From: Liolophura sinensis | Lineage: Eukaryota; Mollusca; Polyplacophora; Chitonida; Chitonidae | Reading direction: 5' to 3' | Length of the DNA stretch: 64,000 bases | Assembly: GCF_032854445.1 (NCBI RefSeq) | Contig: NC_088295.1 | Coordinates: forward strand, 59,937,249 to 60,001,248 | Shown: piece after piece, positions 48,221 to 61,270 of the stretch | Position numbering within the stretch: the first letter of the stretch is position 1 | Layout of the letters: each line of letters begins with the position of its first letter | Notes under the pieces: model-generated | The model's input: the letters and a program-made list of their open reading frames with translations, nothing else | The model's database searches: none | Told to the model about the DNA's origin: nothing | Made by a program: the position numbers and the translations under genes

Positions 48221-48372
48221 TTTTCTTTATTTATTTGATTGGTGTTTTACGCCGTACTCAAGAATATTTCACTTATACGACGGCGGCCAGCATTATGGTG
48301 GGAAGAAACAGGGCAGAGCCCGTAGGAAACCCACGACCATCCACAGGCTGCTGCAGACCTTCCTACGTACGG
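48221..48372 (-). mobile_element. SINE family A, head lost
   Basis: Tail and body reversed: TTTATTTGATTGGTGTTTTA, CGCCGTACTCAAGAATATTT, GGCGGCCAGCATTATGGTGG and CAGACCTTCCTACGTACGG. It breaks off where the tRNA-like head should begin and passes directly into a family D repeat. Confidence 0.85.
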
Positions 48373-48384
48373 ACATGGACAAAT

Positions 48385-48525
48385 AAAACAAAATCTGTAA
48401 GGGAAATGAGGTAAATTGACAGAAGATGGGTTAGGTGTGACCATATGGCAACTATCACACTGATATCGCTGCTCTGGCCTTACTCTCGTTTCACTCCGCT
48501 GTAGTCTTTTATATTGGCCATGTTT
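48385..48525 (-). repeat. dispersed repeat family D, copy (reversed)
   Basis: Reverse complement contains GACTACAGCGGAGTGAAAC, TCAGTGTGATAGTTGCCATA and TGGTCACACCTAACCC, as in the other members. It abuts the truncated SINE at 48372, giving a composite of two repeat families. Confidence 0.65.
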
Positions 48526-49949
48526 ATATGTGAGCCTTAAGAGGAGCATACCGTGTGGAAACGTTTGAGTGTCCGAAGGTAAAGGTGATCCCTTTACGCT
48601 CGTGCATAGTGACATTTTCTTTATAGGGTCTGTTGTGGCAAAGTTCCAGGTTGTCCCCACATGATTACCCTGGAGAACTCACTGTTTTGTTCACCGACGC
48701 GAAATTTATTAACGACCATAAACAGGGCGCCAGTCTGTCGAAATAACCCCCGTGCTCATAACGAATTTTTATTTATTATAAAAAAAAGAAGGAAAGAAAA
48801 AATCTCTTTCAGTGCAATTTTCACAGTACCATTAAACCATTAAACAGAAATATTCAAAAGTTACAAAAGTGTTCATCCAAACAATTTTATATCCCTGCAT
48901 GCTAATATTTCAGGTTGAGCGAAATGCAGGAGGTTGTGTCGTCGCAAATCATTTTTTTCGGACTCTCTAGTTATGAATGTAGTTTTTCCAAGGCCGTCTG
49001 TTTTCCAAGCGATCCGTCTCTGTTTGTGGGATACATTTCATTGCGTTTCACCCGCATTCCAACAAAAGCTGTTGTGTTGTCAGTTTCCTGTTTCCTGCAT
49101 TTATGCTGAGACAGCGTGTGATGTGCATGAACCAGGCGAGAGAGTAGCAGCGTCCTTGATTGCCAAGGTCATGCGTAAGCAGAATTAGAATTTGAATACA
49201 GTTTGTATAAAATACAGGAACTAGTGTTGTCAAATGCTTTCGTTGCTCCGCAGAAAGTTAAAGATTTTTTTAAAAAAAGTTCATTAGATTTAATATATCC
49301 ACTGTAAAGCTTCGATGACCTTTGATTTGTATAATTCATACGAGTGATTCGGTTTTCAGTAGTTCAAGTAAAGAATGTAATAACTCCTAGATTTACGGAT
49401 CATTTCTGTGAAAGTACCTTGCACCAGGACAAATATATGTAAAGCTGTAGAATACGAACATCTTAAAACCCATACTTGTTAGAGCGCATGCGCTGCTTTC
49501 TACGTTCGGCTAACATCACTGCCACCACTAATAAATTTTGTACCGAGATCTTGGACAGAAATCTTGAACAGTTAACGCCTAGGCCTTTGGGGTAAAGGAT
49601 ACAGACGCATTCTCTGTTAACCGATTTTATTGATGGATGCTGATTAAATAGTTCCGCGTGAGGACATAAATGGTGAGGCTAAGCCTAAATAACCTTACGT
49701 GCATTGCACAGGCTCCGAAGATTAAGCTTGTCTAATGGTGGCAGTAAGAATATGTAATAACTTGTATGCAATAAGCAGAATAACTGGAATATGCAATTAA
49801 CCGTATTACGTGTTATGACGAGTGCATTGTAGCAACCGATTGTTTGATGTACGTGATTAAAAAATTTGATAAAAAAGAAATGTTTGATAAAACCCTTTTA
49901 CCCGTCCAGATTTTCACGTTTTAAGCTTCTGTGAGTTGCTGTAAATGTG
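48526..49949. other. non-coding DNA, nothing recognised
   Basis: Two overlapping open frames (48915-49109, 48934-49188) lack motifs. Confidence 0.4.
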
Positions 49950-50005
49950 TCATTTTTATTTATGTATTTATTTGATTGGTGTTGAATGTGGTACTCAGCG
50001 TAACA
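49950..50005 (-). mobile_element. SINE family A, tail fragment
   Basis: Only the reversed tail TTTATTTGATTGGTGTTGAA and TGGTACTCAGCGTAA remain. Confidence 0.6.
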
Positions 50006-51049
50006 TCGCCATGCAGGTACATACTAATGTTGACATCGTTATGAGGGCAACATATTGTTCATATTGATCAGTGCGGTGGAAAACTACTCACGTACGTTTT
50101 TTTTTCTGTCTTTTCCCACTATGTTATTTGGCCTTGGTCAGGATTTTATTCCACTACTGTAAGTTCAGTAATCTACTTCTATGACGGACCTCAAACTAAC
50201 GACTTCAAAAGAATCTGTGGGTAGTTGATTGTACTTTGGATTTACCTACCTTTACCCTGCAAGTCACGCGTATCATACGTGTGTAGGTCATGCGCTAACG
50301 GCTGTTACATTAACGAGGTGTTGCATACCAGTTTATCAGAAAAAGACGACACAAGCGCTGCGTACAATAAAAGTCGATAGCTGTGTACTGTTACGGTACG
50401 GCGTTCCTCGAAAGATCGACAGTACTGAAGTATAGAACACCTGAATGTATTCGAAACTTATGCAAACCAGTATTGTGTGTGACCTCGTGAGATCATGTTG
50501 ATATATCTGCACGATTTCTTAATCAGACAGGTAAATATCAACGTAAATCAATATTGGAGTACGTTTATGATAATTAAGATGGCTACGGCATAAAAAAAAA
50601 CGGTTCCCACATTTTTGGAGTGGTCATATTCCGTCTATGTAGTTACGTAAGCTGAGCATTCCTACAGAAGCGTAGCCAAAGGTTTGCTCCCTATGGTAGG
50701 TGATGGTCGTGGACGAAATCGGTACCTATTCAGCTTTACGTGACATTATATGTCCTGATTTTTTATTAATTTCTTAGTTCTTTGATGGTTTGAGTTAAAC
50801 GTTGTTTTGGATATTGATTTTGCGATTATTTACCTGGAACGTATATTATTGTTGATGACTGGTTTTCGAATGTTTGATAATACGACGCCTAAAATTGTTT
50901 TTACATTGTGAAAACATCTGGATTTGACGTTGAGGTAATTCGCTTGGTCTTGTTCATATTCAGGAATAATATCTAGCTACGCCAAGTAAGAGATGCAGCA
51001 AACATTTAAGTGTATATTCAGCCGACTTTTGCATATATATTGTTCAGAA
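50006..51049. other. non-coding DNA, nothing recognised
   Basis: No structure noted beyond general AT-richness. Confidence 0.4.
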
Positions 51050-51260
51050 TGCACCTATATTAAGTATTGTTCAAAGATGTATACATCCCACCGAGAATTA
51101 TTTAAGGATGTACACATACCACCGAGTATTGTTTAAGTATTTATACATACCACCGAGTATTGTTTAAGTATGTATACATACCACCGAGTATTGTTTAAGG
51201 ATGTATACGTACCACCGAGTAATGTTTAAGGATGTATACGCACCACCGAGCCATACATGG
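51050..51260 (+). repeat. about 33-bp tandem repeat, six to seven units
   Basis: Unit ACCACCGAGTATTGTTTAAG plus (T/G)ATGTATACAT. The left units are diverged (CACCTATATTAAGTATTG) and the centre ones nearly identical. Confidence 0.85.
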
Positions 51261-52512
51261 GAGAGGTTGGTGTGAACGAAAATCAGTGCGTGCTTGTAAA
51301 TGCCTTAACCGTATCTTATCGATCGCTTTACGTCTTAGTGGCTTTGTTAGAAGCGCTGGGTAACGCTATCACCGGTTTTTTGTTTACCCATCTTCGGCCA
51401 CGACTGACTGGATAGGCTATGATAGCACTTCGTTGTTGTGACTGGATTGTGTGGGGTTGACTCCATGTTTCCAAACTTGGTCACCTTAATTTGTTAACTG
51501 GTAAGACCAAATCCGAAGTTAACACTTAAGACCATTATCTGTTCTTGAAACAGAAACCAGTATACGAAGACCATTGTCAAAATCGTTATCACTTCTTGAA
51601 ACGGGGACCATTGTCAAAGCCCAGTTCCCAGTTCCCTTTTTCTTGAATCCTTTACACAGTTCACCACATGCACGGCTGCACATGAAGGACTTATAACTGT
51701 ATCCGCTGTATGTATATATCCGCTTTTTGCATGTTTGCACATATGTTTATAGTATGGCGGTTTTATTATGCTTTTGTAGGCTGTGGTCTTCCTTTTATTC
51801 ACAAAACCTAACTACCACTAATGTATATAGCCGAACCCAGAACGCCACTTTCCCAAAACAGTCTTAACATTGCGTCAACAAGTTCTGCCAGACCCAGACA
51901 TTCATGTATTCCTTACCCAAGGCCATTACCGTACAGTCTGTTTGTGAAACAAGTCCTGATGGAATTGGGGGCTCAACGCGACCCTGATAGTCAGTTCCTG
52001 CATTCCTTTAGATAAGCACACGGAAAAAGCCGGCCTCCTGTACATACATGTCACTTTGATACTCGGTTGATCATATATGGTATATCTCTTAGAGTTCGGT
52101 CATGCGTGCATTCATAACGGTCTCGACCATTTGTATTCAGGGGCCCTTTTGCCCGATCACAGGCTAGATCTGAGTACGGTCGTATTTGCTGGAAAGCTGC
52201 ATGCTGCCGTTATAAAAGCGATCAATCAGTCCAGCTCGCTGGGGATCGTCGCCAGGTAACGGGATTGCCATCGAGAGATAGTAACCTTCAAGGTATAGAG
52301 TGCATCTATACATAAGGCCCATGCCATATATTAAAAATACACTAAACTGAGAAGTCAACTATAAAAACGCCGTGACAGTGGCGTGCGTGGGTGTTGTTTT
52401 AATATTTTGGTGAGTATGAGGCTACATTTGTCAGATGCATGTGATAACTCTGAATGCATTCATTGATATTTTTTGCTGAATTTTGCTGGTCAGAGTGTCT
52501 GGAAATATTCAG
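51261..52512. other. non-coding DNA, nothing recognised
   Basis: Local direct repeats of GAAACAG and ACCATTGTCAAA around 51530-51620. No gene. Confidence 0.4.
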
Positions 52513-52655
52513 CTATTTATTTGATTACCTTTTTTCGCTGTACTGAAAAATATTTCACTTATGCGACGGGGCGGCCAGTATTACGGCGGGAGTGAACCGG
52601 GCAGAGCCATGCAGGAAACACAGGGTCATCATCAGGTTCCTTACGATCCCTTCAC
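52513..52655 (-). mobile_element. SINE family A, diverged and head-less
   Basis: Reversed blocks TATTTATTTGATTACC, AAATATTTCACTTATGCGAC, GGCGGCCAGTATTACGG and CGGGCAGAGCC, followed by a degenerate GGAAACACAGGGTCATC. It is then lost. Confidence 0.75.
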
Positions 52656-53289
52656 TTGGCATACTGCTTAATTAGCCTTCTGCTGACTTTGCCTACTGCT
52701 TTCTTAGTGTACTACTTGTGCTTGGTGTCCTGCTCACTTGGCACTCTGCTTACCTTGCCTGGAGCTTGTTCTTTAGTTTGGTGGATGTGTCACATGGGAA
52801 AATGTTGAAAACGACATAGAACAGTAAATGCATAAATGAAGTACATCTTAGAATGATTTGTGTATATGTTGATTTACTCGAAACACAGGTGTTTGAGCCT
52901 TTCGTCTGACTGACGTATGTAACAAAATCACATAGTGTATGATTACCTCGTTTGTCGTATCATCACATAAATTTGTCAATGAGCTTACGCCGCGACTTAC
53001 CTCCCCTTCTCCATTATACGACAGATATGTTGATGTATTATTAGATTCTGTGATAGATGAGGCTATGATTTGTCGGCAAATGAACGTTATTTTTGACGGA
53101 AATTATCTCTTAATTGTCGTCTTTCAGTCGCCAGCACAAATAAGGTGTGGGTTCAATCCTGACTTTGGACAGGTTATATTAAATTTTGTTGATTTTTAAA
53201 AAAGAGAGTATAATATAACTATCCATTTAGAGTGAATGTATTGCAGGTTGATCTTTACAGTTTTTATTCCTGAGATCTCTTAGGTGTCT

Positions 53290-53363
53290 GGGGAGAAACC
53301 CACGACCATCCGCTGTTTGCTAGAAGACCACGTACGACAGAGAGGAAGCCAGCATGAACTTCC
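53290..53363 (-). mobile_element. SINE family A, internal fragment
   Basis: GGAGAAACCCACGACCATCC, ACCACGTACG and GAGAGGAAGCCAGCATGAAC are the reversed middle of the SINE. Head and tail are both missing. Confidence 0.75.
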
Positions 53364-54044
53364 CCTCAGAATATGCGCATATAAGCTGTAGGATTAAGTA
53401 GGAGTCGGTGTTAGTAGTGTTGAAAGCTTGATTCTCGTCAATATAAACAAGTGTGGGCATTATATATAAAAAGGCAAATAGTAACCGTCGCTACAACCAG
53501 AAAGGATTTACAATTAGAGACTTTAAATGATAGCGAACATTTTCGGTAATTGTACAGGTGGGCAATTTATAAACAGTAGCGTTCTGATTATAATAAAAGC
53601 TCGCTGTGACTGGATATTAACACAAGTCACGCGAAGTGTCTATCAAATCCATCGCATAAGTTATACTAGTCATTCGTCCTACAAATACCATTTTGTCGAA
53701 TGTCGCAAATTTTTCCATTTGTACCGGTGTGCAATTTGTGATTTTTTGATTTTATTGAGGATCTCTGTGATTCAAAAATACTAGGCTACAGCTGACGATG
53801 AGAAGTACATGTTGAATCCCAGTAAACAGCTCCATGAGCTTTCAAGTGGCTAAGGAGCCGTAACAAAAGACGCTAGAAAGACACATTGACGCTCATTTTC
53901 AAGAGACCATTCTTTTTTCTAAATAAATGTGCATTGCACAAATAAGAGTGAGTTCATGTCCCATACTGAATTACAGGGATTTGCTTCACCAGAATCATAC
54001 TTGAATAATATGCTCTTAGCCCATAGGCAAATGCAAAGCAAAAT
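53364..54044. other. non-coding DNA, nothing recognised
   Basis: The open frame at 53527-53784 has no recognised motif. Confidence 0.4.
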
Positions 54045-54175
54045 GTTATGCTTGAACTCAAATGACGACATTGTGATAACTCGCAAAATATGTAACCTTT
54101 GAAGTACAGCCTCTTGTCAGTTTACTTTAGTTAAAGTTTTATTCTAACTGTCCGTGTGATTTCTTAAGTATCAAA
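54045..54175 (+). repeat. dispersed repeat family D, copy
   Basis: ACGACATTGTGATAACTCGC, AGTACAGCCTCTTGTCAGTT and AGTTTTATTCTAACTGTCCG follow the family order. The left end is diverged. Confidence 0.65.
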
Positions 54176-54304
54176 TTACAGATCCCCCTGTCACCATGGC
54201 TTAAGCAGAATCAGGTAAAAAATGTGATGCAATTTATCAGACTTCACTGGCTTAGAGCTGCCGATAGATTAACTTTACCTTAGTGCCGTGCCTAGCAAAT
54301 ATTC

Positions 54305-54528
54305 ACTTGTCTTTAAAAAAGCTGATTGGCCCCGTGAGCAATGCCTGGGGTCATGGGCTCGAATCCAGCTTTCGCCGTATATTTTATTCGGCTGTGGTTT
54401 ATGTCCAAAGGTAACTCCAGCATCGGGTGAAGAGCAATGTCTTACTTTGGGTACTTCGTTTTCCTGAACCCGTATCACCAATTTCAAACCTATGTTTTAA
54501 GCACCAATCAAGTAAATAAATAAATGAT
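54305..54528 (+). mobile_element. SINE family C
   Basis: A tRNA-like head (GGCCCCGTGAGCAATGCC, box-B-like GGCTCGAATCC) is followed by TTCGGCTGTGGTTTATG, GTAACTCCAGCATCGGG and TTACTTTGGGTACTTCG. The tail is CACCAATCAAGTAAATAAAT. The reversed copy at 420-605 confirms the family. Confidence 0.7.
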
Positions 54529-55590
54529 GTGCATCGTTCTGGTGCGTGGGCTAACACACTATAATAAAGAGGTAATCATAACTACTCTTGCCTGCGTCAG
54601 TCCCCATTCTGCCTGTGCCAGTCATTTCCCGGGGGTAGAATAATAAGTCGCTATGAGGATGTCCTGTGACCCTTCTTAGAGAAATGTTGTTTGTTCAGAA
54701 TTCTCAGTATTGATCACCATTGCATTCATCAAGCTGCAGCTTATGCATTGAGCATTATGTTTTGAATAAATCCATAGCATATCAGAGCCCGCTGTGTTTG
54801 CTTATGTCATATCACAATTCCTCTTGAGTTTTCAAGCTTGATTAAACCATCCATACGGAAAAAGACGAATACAATAATATGTGTTTTGCATTCGCGGTTT
54901 TTATGTACTTATATTTTAAATGTGTACCTGTGATGTACATCTTGTTTACATCGCCACCTACACAGACACCTGTGTACAAAACGGTAGACACATTTGCTTC
55001 TTGAGAGTATGATTGTATACGATATTTTCATGATGGAAAACCAAGAGGCAGCTATATATATAAGGAAAGAAATGAAGTAATTAGTCATCCAAATTTTCGT
55101 CCATTGTACACTTCACTGGCTTTAGCTAGCAATTCATTCTCCCGTATATATGCACATAACTAGTACGTCTTTATCGTTTTGCCCCCGTTTATGTGTTCAA
55201 ACAAAAGAAAAAAGAGGTAAGCGACTCCCAATAGTTGTTTTCGTTGATGTACGAACAAACATAAAGGTTTTGCCTCTGTTACACTAATGCCCCATTATGT
55301 TCGATTAACTCCTCCCAGCTGTTGAACTGTAAATATGCCAACATGTGAAGTTTGCGCCAAAATAAGCTTTTAGGTAATTGTTTTGATCGAACTCGTTAAA
55401 AGCTCGAACACTGGTTAAATTCAGCTGCACCAAGCCATCATTCTGTTTAAACTGGAAAAAACTAGTCACAGTATGCTGTAAAAATATTTAAACTATTTCG
55501 TAAAGTCATTTGAACAGTCTGCGTGTTGAACCTAAAGTAAACTGATCAAATGGGGTTTTGGGATTTGACACTAATTATGTGTTGTTAATT
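54529..55590. other. non-coding DNA, nothing recognised
   Basis: No gene or delimited repeat. Confidence 0.4.
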
Positions 55591-55695
55591 TCTTTCTTTC
55601 TTTCTTTAGTTGATTGTTTAACGCGGTATTCAAACATTTTCTTCTTATTTAATGACGGTCGGTTTTATGGGAGGACGAAACCGGAGTGCTGGGCG
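55591..55695 (-). mobile_element. SINE tail and body fragment, related to family A
   Basis: TTTCTTTCTTTCTTTAGTTG, GCGGTATTCAAACATTTTC, GACGGTCGGTTTTATGGGAG and GACGAAACCGG parallel the reversed A body (tail, GTATTC, TTATGGTGGG, GAAACCGG). It is strongly diverged. Confidence 0.5.
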
Positions 55696-56755
55696 TAAAC
55701 GACGGAACAGTGTCGATTTACTGAAAATTTTTCCACATGTATGTGACGTACAGATATGCACACCATATTGACTGAATGTAGGTGCTGTTCATGGAAAAGT
55801 TTCCTAGATCACGATACGTGTACATGCATTCACGAAATTCAAACTGGGATAACGCTTGTAAAAGAAAAAACCGTTTTCTATGCTTTCATTCTGAATGGTC
55901 ATCTATGTAGGTTTTGTCAGTAATTCTTTCAGGCATAAAGAGGGCCAAATTCAGACTGTTAACGAAGACAAACTAAATTGGCCATGCAGTGAGCTGAAGT
56001 ATTTGGTGTTGAACAACTTGTTAACATTACTCGAATGAAGAAACCGACCATTTGGAACGAGAATGTAAATCGGGATGGAAGCAAAGTGTGCTAGCCATAT
56101 TTCACCATGCACCATAAGAAAACCTTTCAGGCTGTGTGTTCTGTTGTTCATTCCTACCATTATGATGACGTAGGCAAACTGATGACGTAGACAAACCGAT
56201 GGCTTTGGCAAACTGATGACGTAGTACCCATTCATTGCAAGAGAACAGTGGTCAAATCAGCATGAAACCGAGTCGCCATTGCTTTGGAAAGGGTATCCCA
56301 TTGTGCACTGATATTTCTGACCGTACTATTTCAGCCGTATGTGACAGGAGATTTATTTTCAGTGGACTTAACTGTAAAAAGCTTAATTACGTAGTATGTG
56401 AAACATGCACGATAGTCGCATTGCGCCAGTCTTATAATCATCACCTCATACCAGTGACTGAGACCTGACACATATCTGATAAATGTGATGGGTGAAGTCC
56501 GTGAAGAGTATACTCTTGTGTGTGTTTTTTTCTTTTAGAAATGACAAAAGTCTTAATGCATATAGGGTAATATTTTTCATGAATTAATTTATTAATGTAT
56601 GTCAGATGGATCAACTATAATGGTAAGAAAGTCTCGTTTGTTGTTAAAGAGTAGTCCGGTAGCACGTCATACCGGGGTACTCTAGTCCTAATATAGCCCG
56701 CGAACCCATTAACACTGACAGTGCGGTGCTGTCCAGCATGAACGAGCGTCTGTAT
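55696..56755. other. non-coding DNA with a short TGATGACGTAG repeat
   Basis: Around 56160-56225 the motif CAAACTGATGACGTAG recurs about three times at 18-36 bp intervals. Otherwise nothing was recognised. Confidence 0.45.

Positions 56756-56756
<1 letters not shown>

Positions 56757-56794
<38 letters not shown>
56757..56794. repeat. TA microsatellite
   Basis: About 19 alternating TA pairs. Confidence 0.9.
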
Positions 56795-56795
<1 letters not shown>

Positions 56796-57004
56796 CCTGA
56801 GCTGTATTAATAGTCTTTTGTGCATATAATAACTATAGAACAGTTTCACGTATTGAGTTTTTTTTTTCTTATTTTCTTATCATTTGATTCATACATTTGA
56901 TTCACTAGATTTAGATCGTGTGCCGTAAAGCCTATCGTTAATTGTTTTTGTATAGTGACATTTTTTGATTTAGATAGTGGTTTTAGTGCCAATAATCACA
57001 TTAT

Positions 57005-57925
57005 ATCCTGAATATGCAGTACTAAGTAACGCCGGGAGTGTAATGTTTATGTCGCTGAAGACTCCTGAACTTGGGCAACTTCCAATAAGACGGTCTGTAA
57101 TATATCTGGAAAAATGCAGTATCAAATAACTCCTTTAGCGCATTTCTTAGTGTATTTCTTATACCAAAAAACTCCTGGAATATAACGCTTGTGTTGCTGG
57201 CGACTCCTGCACTCGGACGACTTCCAGTTACACCGTGTGTGGAGTTTATGTTGTTACGTGTCACCGACTAAAGGCAATTTTGGTATCCAGTATGGCTGAC
57301 ATTACAGATCGCTGAATATAGGCGACTCTCTAAAAGGAATAGACTATAGTAGTGTGTAACGTTTATTTTGCCGACGACTCCTGTAGTCGGTCGACTTCCA
57401 GTTACACAGTGTGTATTATATCCTAAACAATGTAGTACCAAATAACTCATAGAATGTAAGGTTTATGTCAGTGACGACTCCTGCACTCGGACGACTTCCA
57501 ATTAGACGATGTGTATTATATCCTGTCCTGAACAATGCAGTACCAAATAACTCCTAAAATATAACGTTTGTGTCTCTGACGACTCCTGCACTCGGACGAC
57601 TTCCAGTTAAGCGATGTGTATTATATCCTAGAAAATGGAGTACCAAATAATTCCTAGAATGTAACTTTTATATCAGTGACGGCTCCAGCACTCGGACGAC
57701 GTTCAGTAAGACGGTCTGTATTATATCCTGTCCTGAACAACGCAGTATAACGTTTGTGTCTCTGACGACTCCTGCACCCGGACGAATTCCAGATAGACGA
57801 TGTGTGTTATATCCTAGAAAATGCAGTACCAAATAATTAGCCTAGAAAATGCAGTACCAAATAATTTCTAGAATGTAACGTTTATGTCAGTGACGACCCC
57901 AGCGCTCGGACGATTTCCAAAACTC
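57005..57925 (-). repeat. about 100-bp satellite array, roughly eight units
   Basis: Each unit runs AATGCAGTACCAAATAACTC, CTAGAATGTAACGTTTATGT, GACGACTCCTGCACTCGGAC, GACTTCCAGTTAGACG and TGTGTATTATATCCTG. Some units are shortened (57740-57840), some extended by unrelated sequence (57250-57330). Strand is nominal. Confidence 0.9.
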
Positions 57926-60365
57926 ATGTACAGATATGCCTGGTATTAACTGTTTGCAAACTACTCTCTTTTACAATCTCAAGCGGTGTTAGCATGCAAC
58001 CGTTATCACTTAAAACATAATCAATGCATAATCTAGCGCTTTTTTTTACGGCCTATCTACATTCCTGTGCCCTGAAGTATACGTGCATATGGGGGCACAA
58101 AAAACACCACACTCTTTTATGAATTAAGTTCACGTCTTTGATTAAATTTTTTCACTGGTTGAATTAATATTCACAGACGGTGTATGTGTATCCATCTCTA
58201 AAGATGAGAGAGGAATTAAAATGGAAAATTTAGCGTGGATATGTTTTTTTTTCAGATACGACTATCGTCACAAGTCACGCTAAAGGTATAAAGGTATCAT
58301 AAAGGTATACCGTCAGAATACTTATTAAAGAGTGGAAAAAAACATATGTATATAACAGGGCCAAAAATATATTTAAAAAAAGCATTGTCATGTGAGAATA
58401 TCGTGTCTCGTGTAACCTATCCCTCTGCACATAGTAATCTTAATCTCCTAAAGTAAGCTTTATTCACATCAGCTGTATAGGGATATGCACCTGTGCAATC
58501 ACGGTCCGATTAATTGCGCATGATCGTTTACTTTTATATTTGAGTAAATTACTTGTTGGTATTTTGTGTTTCTTTTTACTTAATTTGTTGTGGTTTGGTT
58601 TGTCGCCACTATAGGGATGCAGTAATGCCGAAGGGACGTTAAGTTGTTTATTATTCATTCCAGGGCTGTAGAGATTAATAGAGACCTTGTCAACTTCTAT
58701 GCGGTCAAGAGTTTTGCTGTGTTACCTCTATGCGTGATAAAGGTTATTAATTTGTTCGTCTAATTAAGCTCGTCGTAAGCTGGACTTCCCAGGTTCATTC
58801 CCGATCGAAGTCAAGGCTGATACTTAATTCGCGATAAGAGGATAGGCTAGGTACATGCATGCCCCAAGGTGGAGTGTCATGTTTGGTGTCATCTGCGTGA
58901 TTGTGGGACAGGCCTCGCCTAGCAAGGTGGCCGAAATAACCGTTGAAAGCGACTTAAAGCAAGAAATAGAAAATTGTTGTGTTTAAAAGCAGTTAAACTA
59001 GATAGTACATGTAAAAATGTAGAATGTCTGCTTTTAAAATTTGTTTTAAGAAAATTTGTTTGGTGGTAAATTAAAACCTCGCTGTGAATACACACGTTTC
59101 AAATACACACGTCTCAAATACACGCGTATGAACAGTACTTGGGAGGAACTTGCGCAGTAGTCTTTCGTGCCACTTAGAAGCGTCAACTGTCCAGATGGAT
59201 CATGGGTAAATTATGTGGTAATGTTGTTTAGATCAAAAGAGCAACGAGATTATGTATTCGTACTCATTTGTTTGTTTATATGGTTTGCTATAATGAAATG
59301 AGATGTTTACAAACATGTATGCTTCAATATTTGAAATTCGTTTCCGTTTTTTTTTTGCCTAAATGTTGCTATTTTGCTCATGCCGAAGTGACCGTTTGAT
59401 ATCTCGTACTAGTCTATTATTTTTGCCTACAGTGTGTGTTGGGGTCTTTTTGTATGAGAAAGATGAAAACACTGAATTAACTGTGTTCAGATAGTGAAAC
59501 TACAAAACTTAAGGTTAATCAGGATGAATGATGACATTTGACGTAATATAAGACTTTGGAAACATCTGGGGTTTTTTATGGGCACATGGCAGATCTGCTG
59601 TCGAAACTATGTTATACAGTATGTAGGCGTATACACATGTTTGTGTTTGTGTTTGTATACATACATCCAGTAGCAACTATATTGGTCGCACCTGTTCCTG
59701 CGCTACGTCTATAAAACAAAGTCGAATAAAACTTTATCACCCTCCCGCGAAGCTGATATTTGTCTCGGTGGTGACATCTGGTTCACAAATGCAAGTTGAG
59801 TAGTGTTGCCTCGTTTGCAAACGTTATCCATATCTCCATGTTACCCGCATCCATATCCCCATGTTACCCGCATGGCTTCGAGCACCCATGAGATAAATAA
59901 AGATCACAGATAAATAAATAACAGATAAAAAAAAGTATTGCACCAAGCAAATAACGTGAAACCTAACGTATCATATATTTACAGTTTTAGTATTATTTTA
60001 CGTTCCTCTCATTGGCGGGAAATGAATAAGTATATGTATATTAGTAAATCTTATTCAGTTATTCATAGCTGATGGCAGAGCTACATGCACTCATGTTCTA
60101 ATGATCTTCCCATATTGACTATACCTTGTAGCAGATGTCCCGAGATGAACAGCATATGTTTTATATGGATCTGCTACATTTGGTATAATGTAGTATAATG
60201 TAGTATACGTTGATACTCAATGACAAGTCTGTTTACAGATGTTTGTGGATGCATTGGCCAGTAATTATTCTTTTATCGTAATATATTTCGGTTAAAAGTA
60301 TGGACAGACTTCAGATGTGTAAAGCTCACCAATTTTTCTTGATTATGCGAGAAACTGTTGTTTTC
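57926..60365. other. non-coding DNA, nothing firmly recognised
   Basis: A possible tRNA-like fragment (GGTTCATTCCCGATCG, 58792-58807) followed by GGTGGAGTGTCATGTTTGG loosely recalls SINE B2 but is too diverged to call. AAATACACACGT repeats lie at 59087-59125. Confidence 0.35.
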
Positions 60366-60369
60366 TCGT

Positions 60370-60490
60370 CATTGTCCAGAGTACAGGAAACCTTTTTCTC
60401 AGCAGTACTTGAAACCTTTTTCTCAGCAGTACGGGAAACCCTCTTCTGACCACCACATGAAACCTCCTTCTCAGCAGTACAGGAGATTTG
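60370..60490 (+). repeat. 29-bp tandem repeat, four units
   Basis: Recurrent CAGTAC(A/T/G)GGAAACC and TTTTTCTCAG. The third unit is diverged (GACCACCACATGAAACC). Confidence 0.85.
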
Positions 60491-61270
60491 TTTTCACGTG
60501 AATATCCTCTCTGCATTGTTACGGAATAAATCTCGAAGGAGGCACTGAAATTATATTGCTGCTTGAAGGTGTCCCTTGTAGAATGGAATGCTGCAGCCTT
60601 TGATATTTCGAACTTGGCATGTCTGGGGGATGAGATGAATTTTGGCGACCATGCATGGTGACTGTTGTTGACAGGTTTATTGAAAGTGTCCCGTTAATTC
60701 AGCTCTGTCTGCGTAAGCCTGTTATGTGCTGCACAGACAAACATGCATCTCATCGATTTACTCTGATCGTCGATTTAGCTACTGCTGGCACAGGGATATG
60801 ACAAAAGCGTCCAATGGAGTGAGGGGATAAATGCTCGTTTGATTGGCCGCTGCGCTTGGCAGCCACGAAGTCATGGGCCAATTATAGTACTGGGGACTTC
60901 CTATATAGGGATGACAGGCGTAGTCAGTCAGTGCGCTGTCATTCAGCCAGTTCAGATTGTCTTGATAATACATGTGAACAAGGGTGAGCAAGCCGGGATA
61001 ATCACCTAATGTTACAGCCCCCTGTACTGTGCGACATCAGAGTTTTTAACCACAATTGGTTATAAAAGATGGGATGCAAGTGGCAACCTTGTCTGCGGCC
61101 ATAAAGCGAGTAGAGAAGGCCTTGCTAACGGAGCTATGGTGATCATACGCACAAATCATTTGACGCTTTACTTTGTGGGGTGAACAGGAGAAGACAAATC
61201 TGGGATTGATATTTGAGGGAGCGCGAGTTTCGGGCGTTGGCTCGGGAGCAACCAGCGATACCACCCAGAA
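60491..61270. other. upstream region of the third glycosyltransferase-like exon
   Basis: No repeat recognised. It probably contains the promoter or 5' UTR of the next exon. TATATAGGG at 60902-60910 is a candidate TATA-like element but unsupported. Confidence 0.35.
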
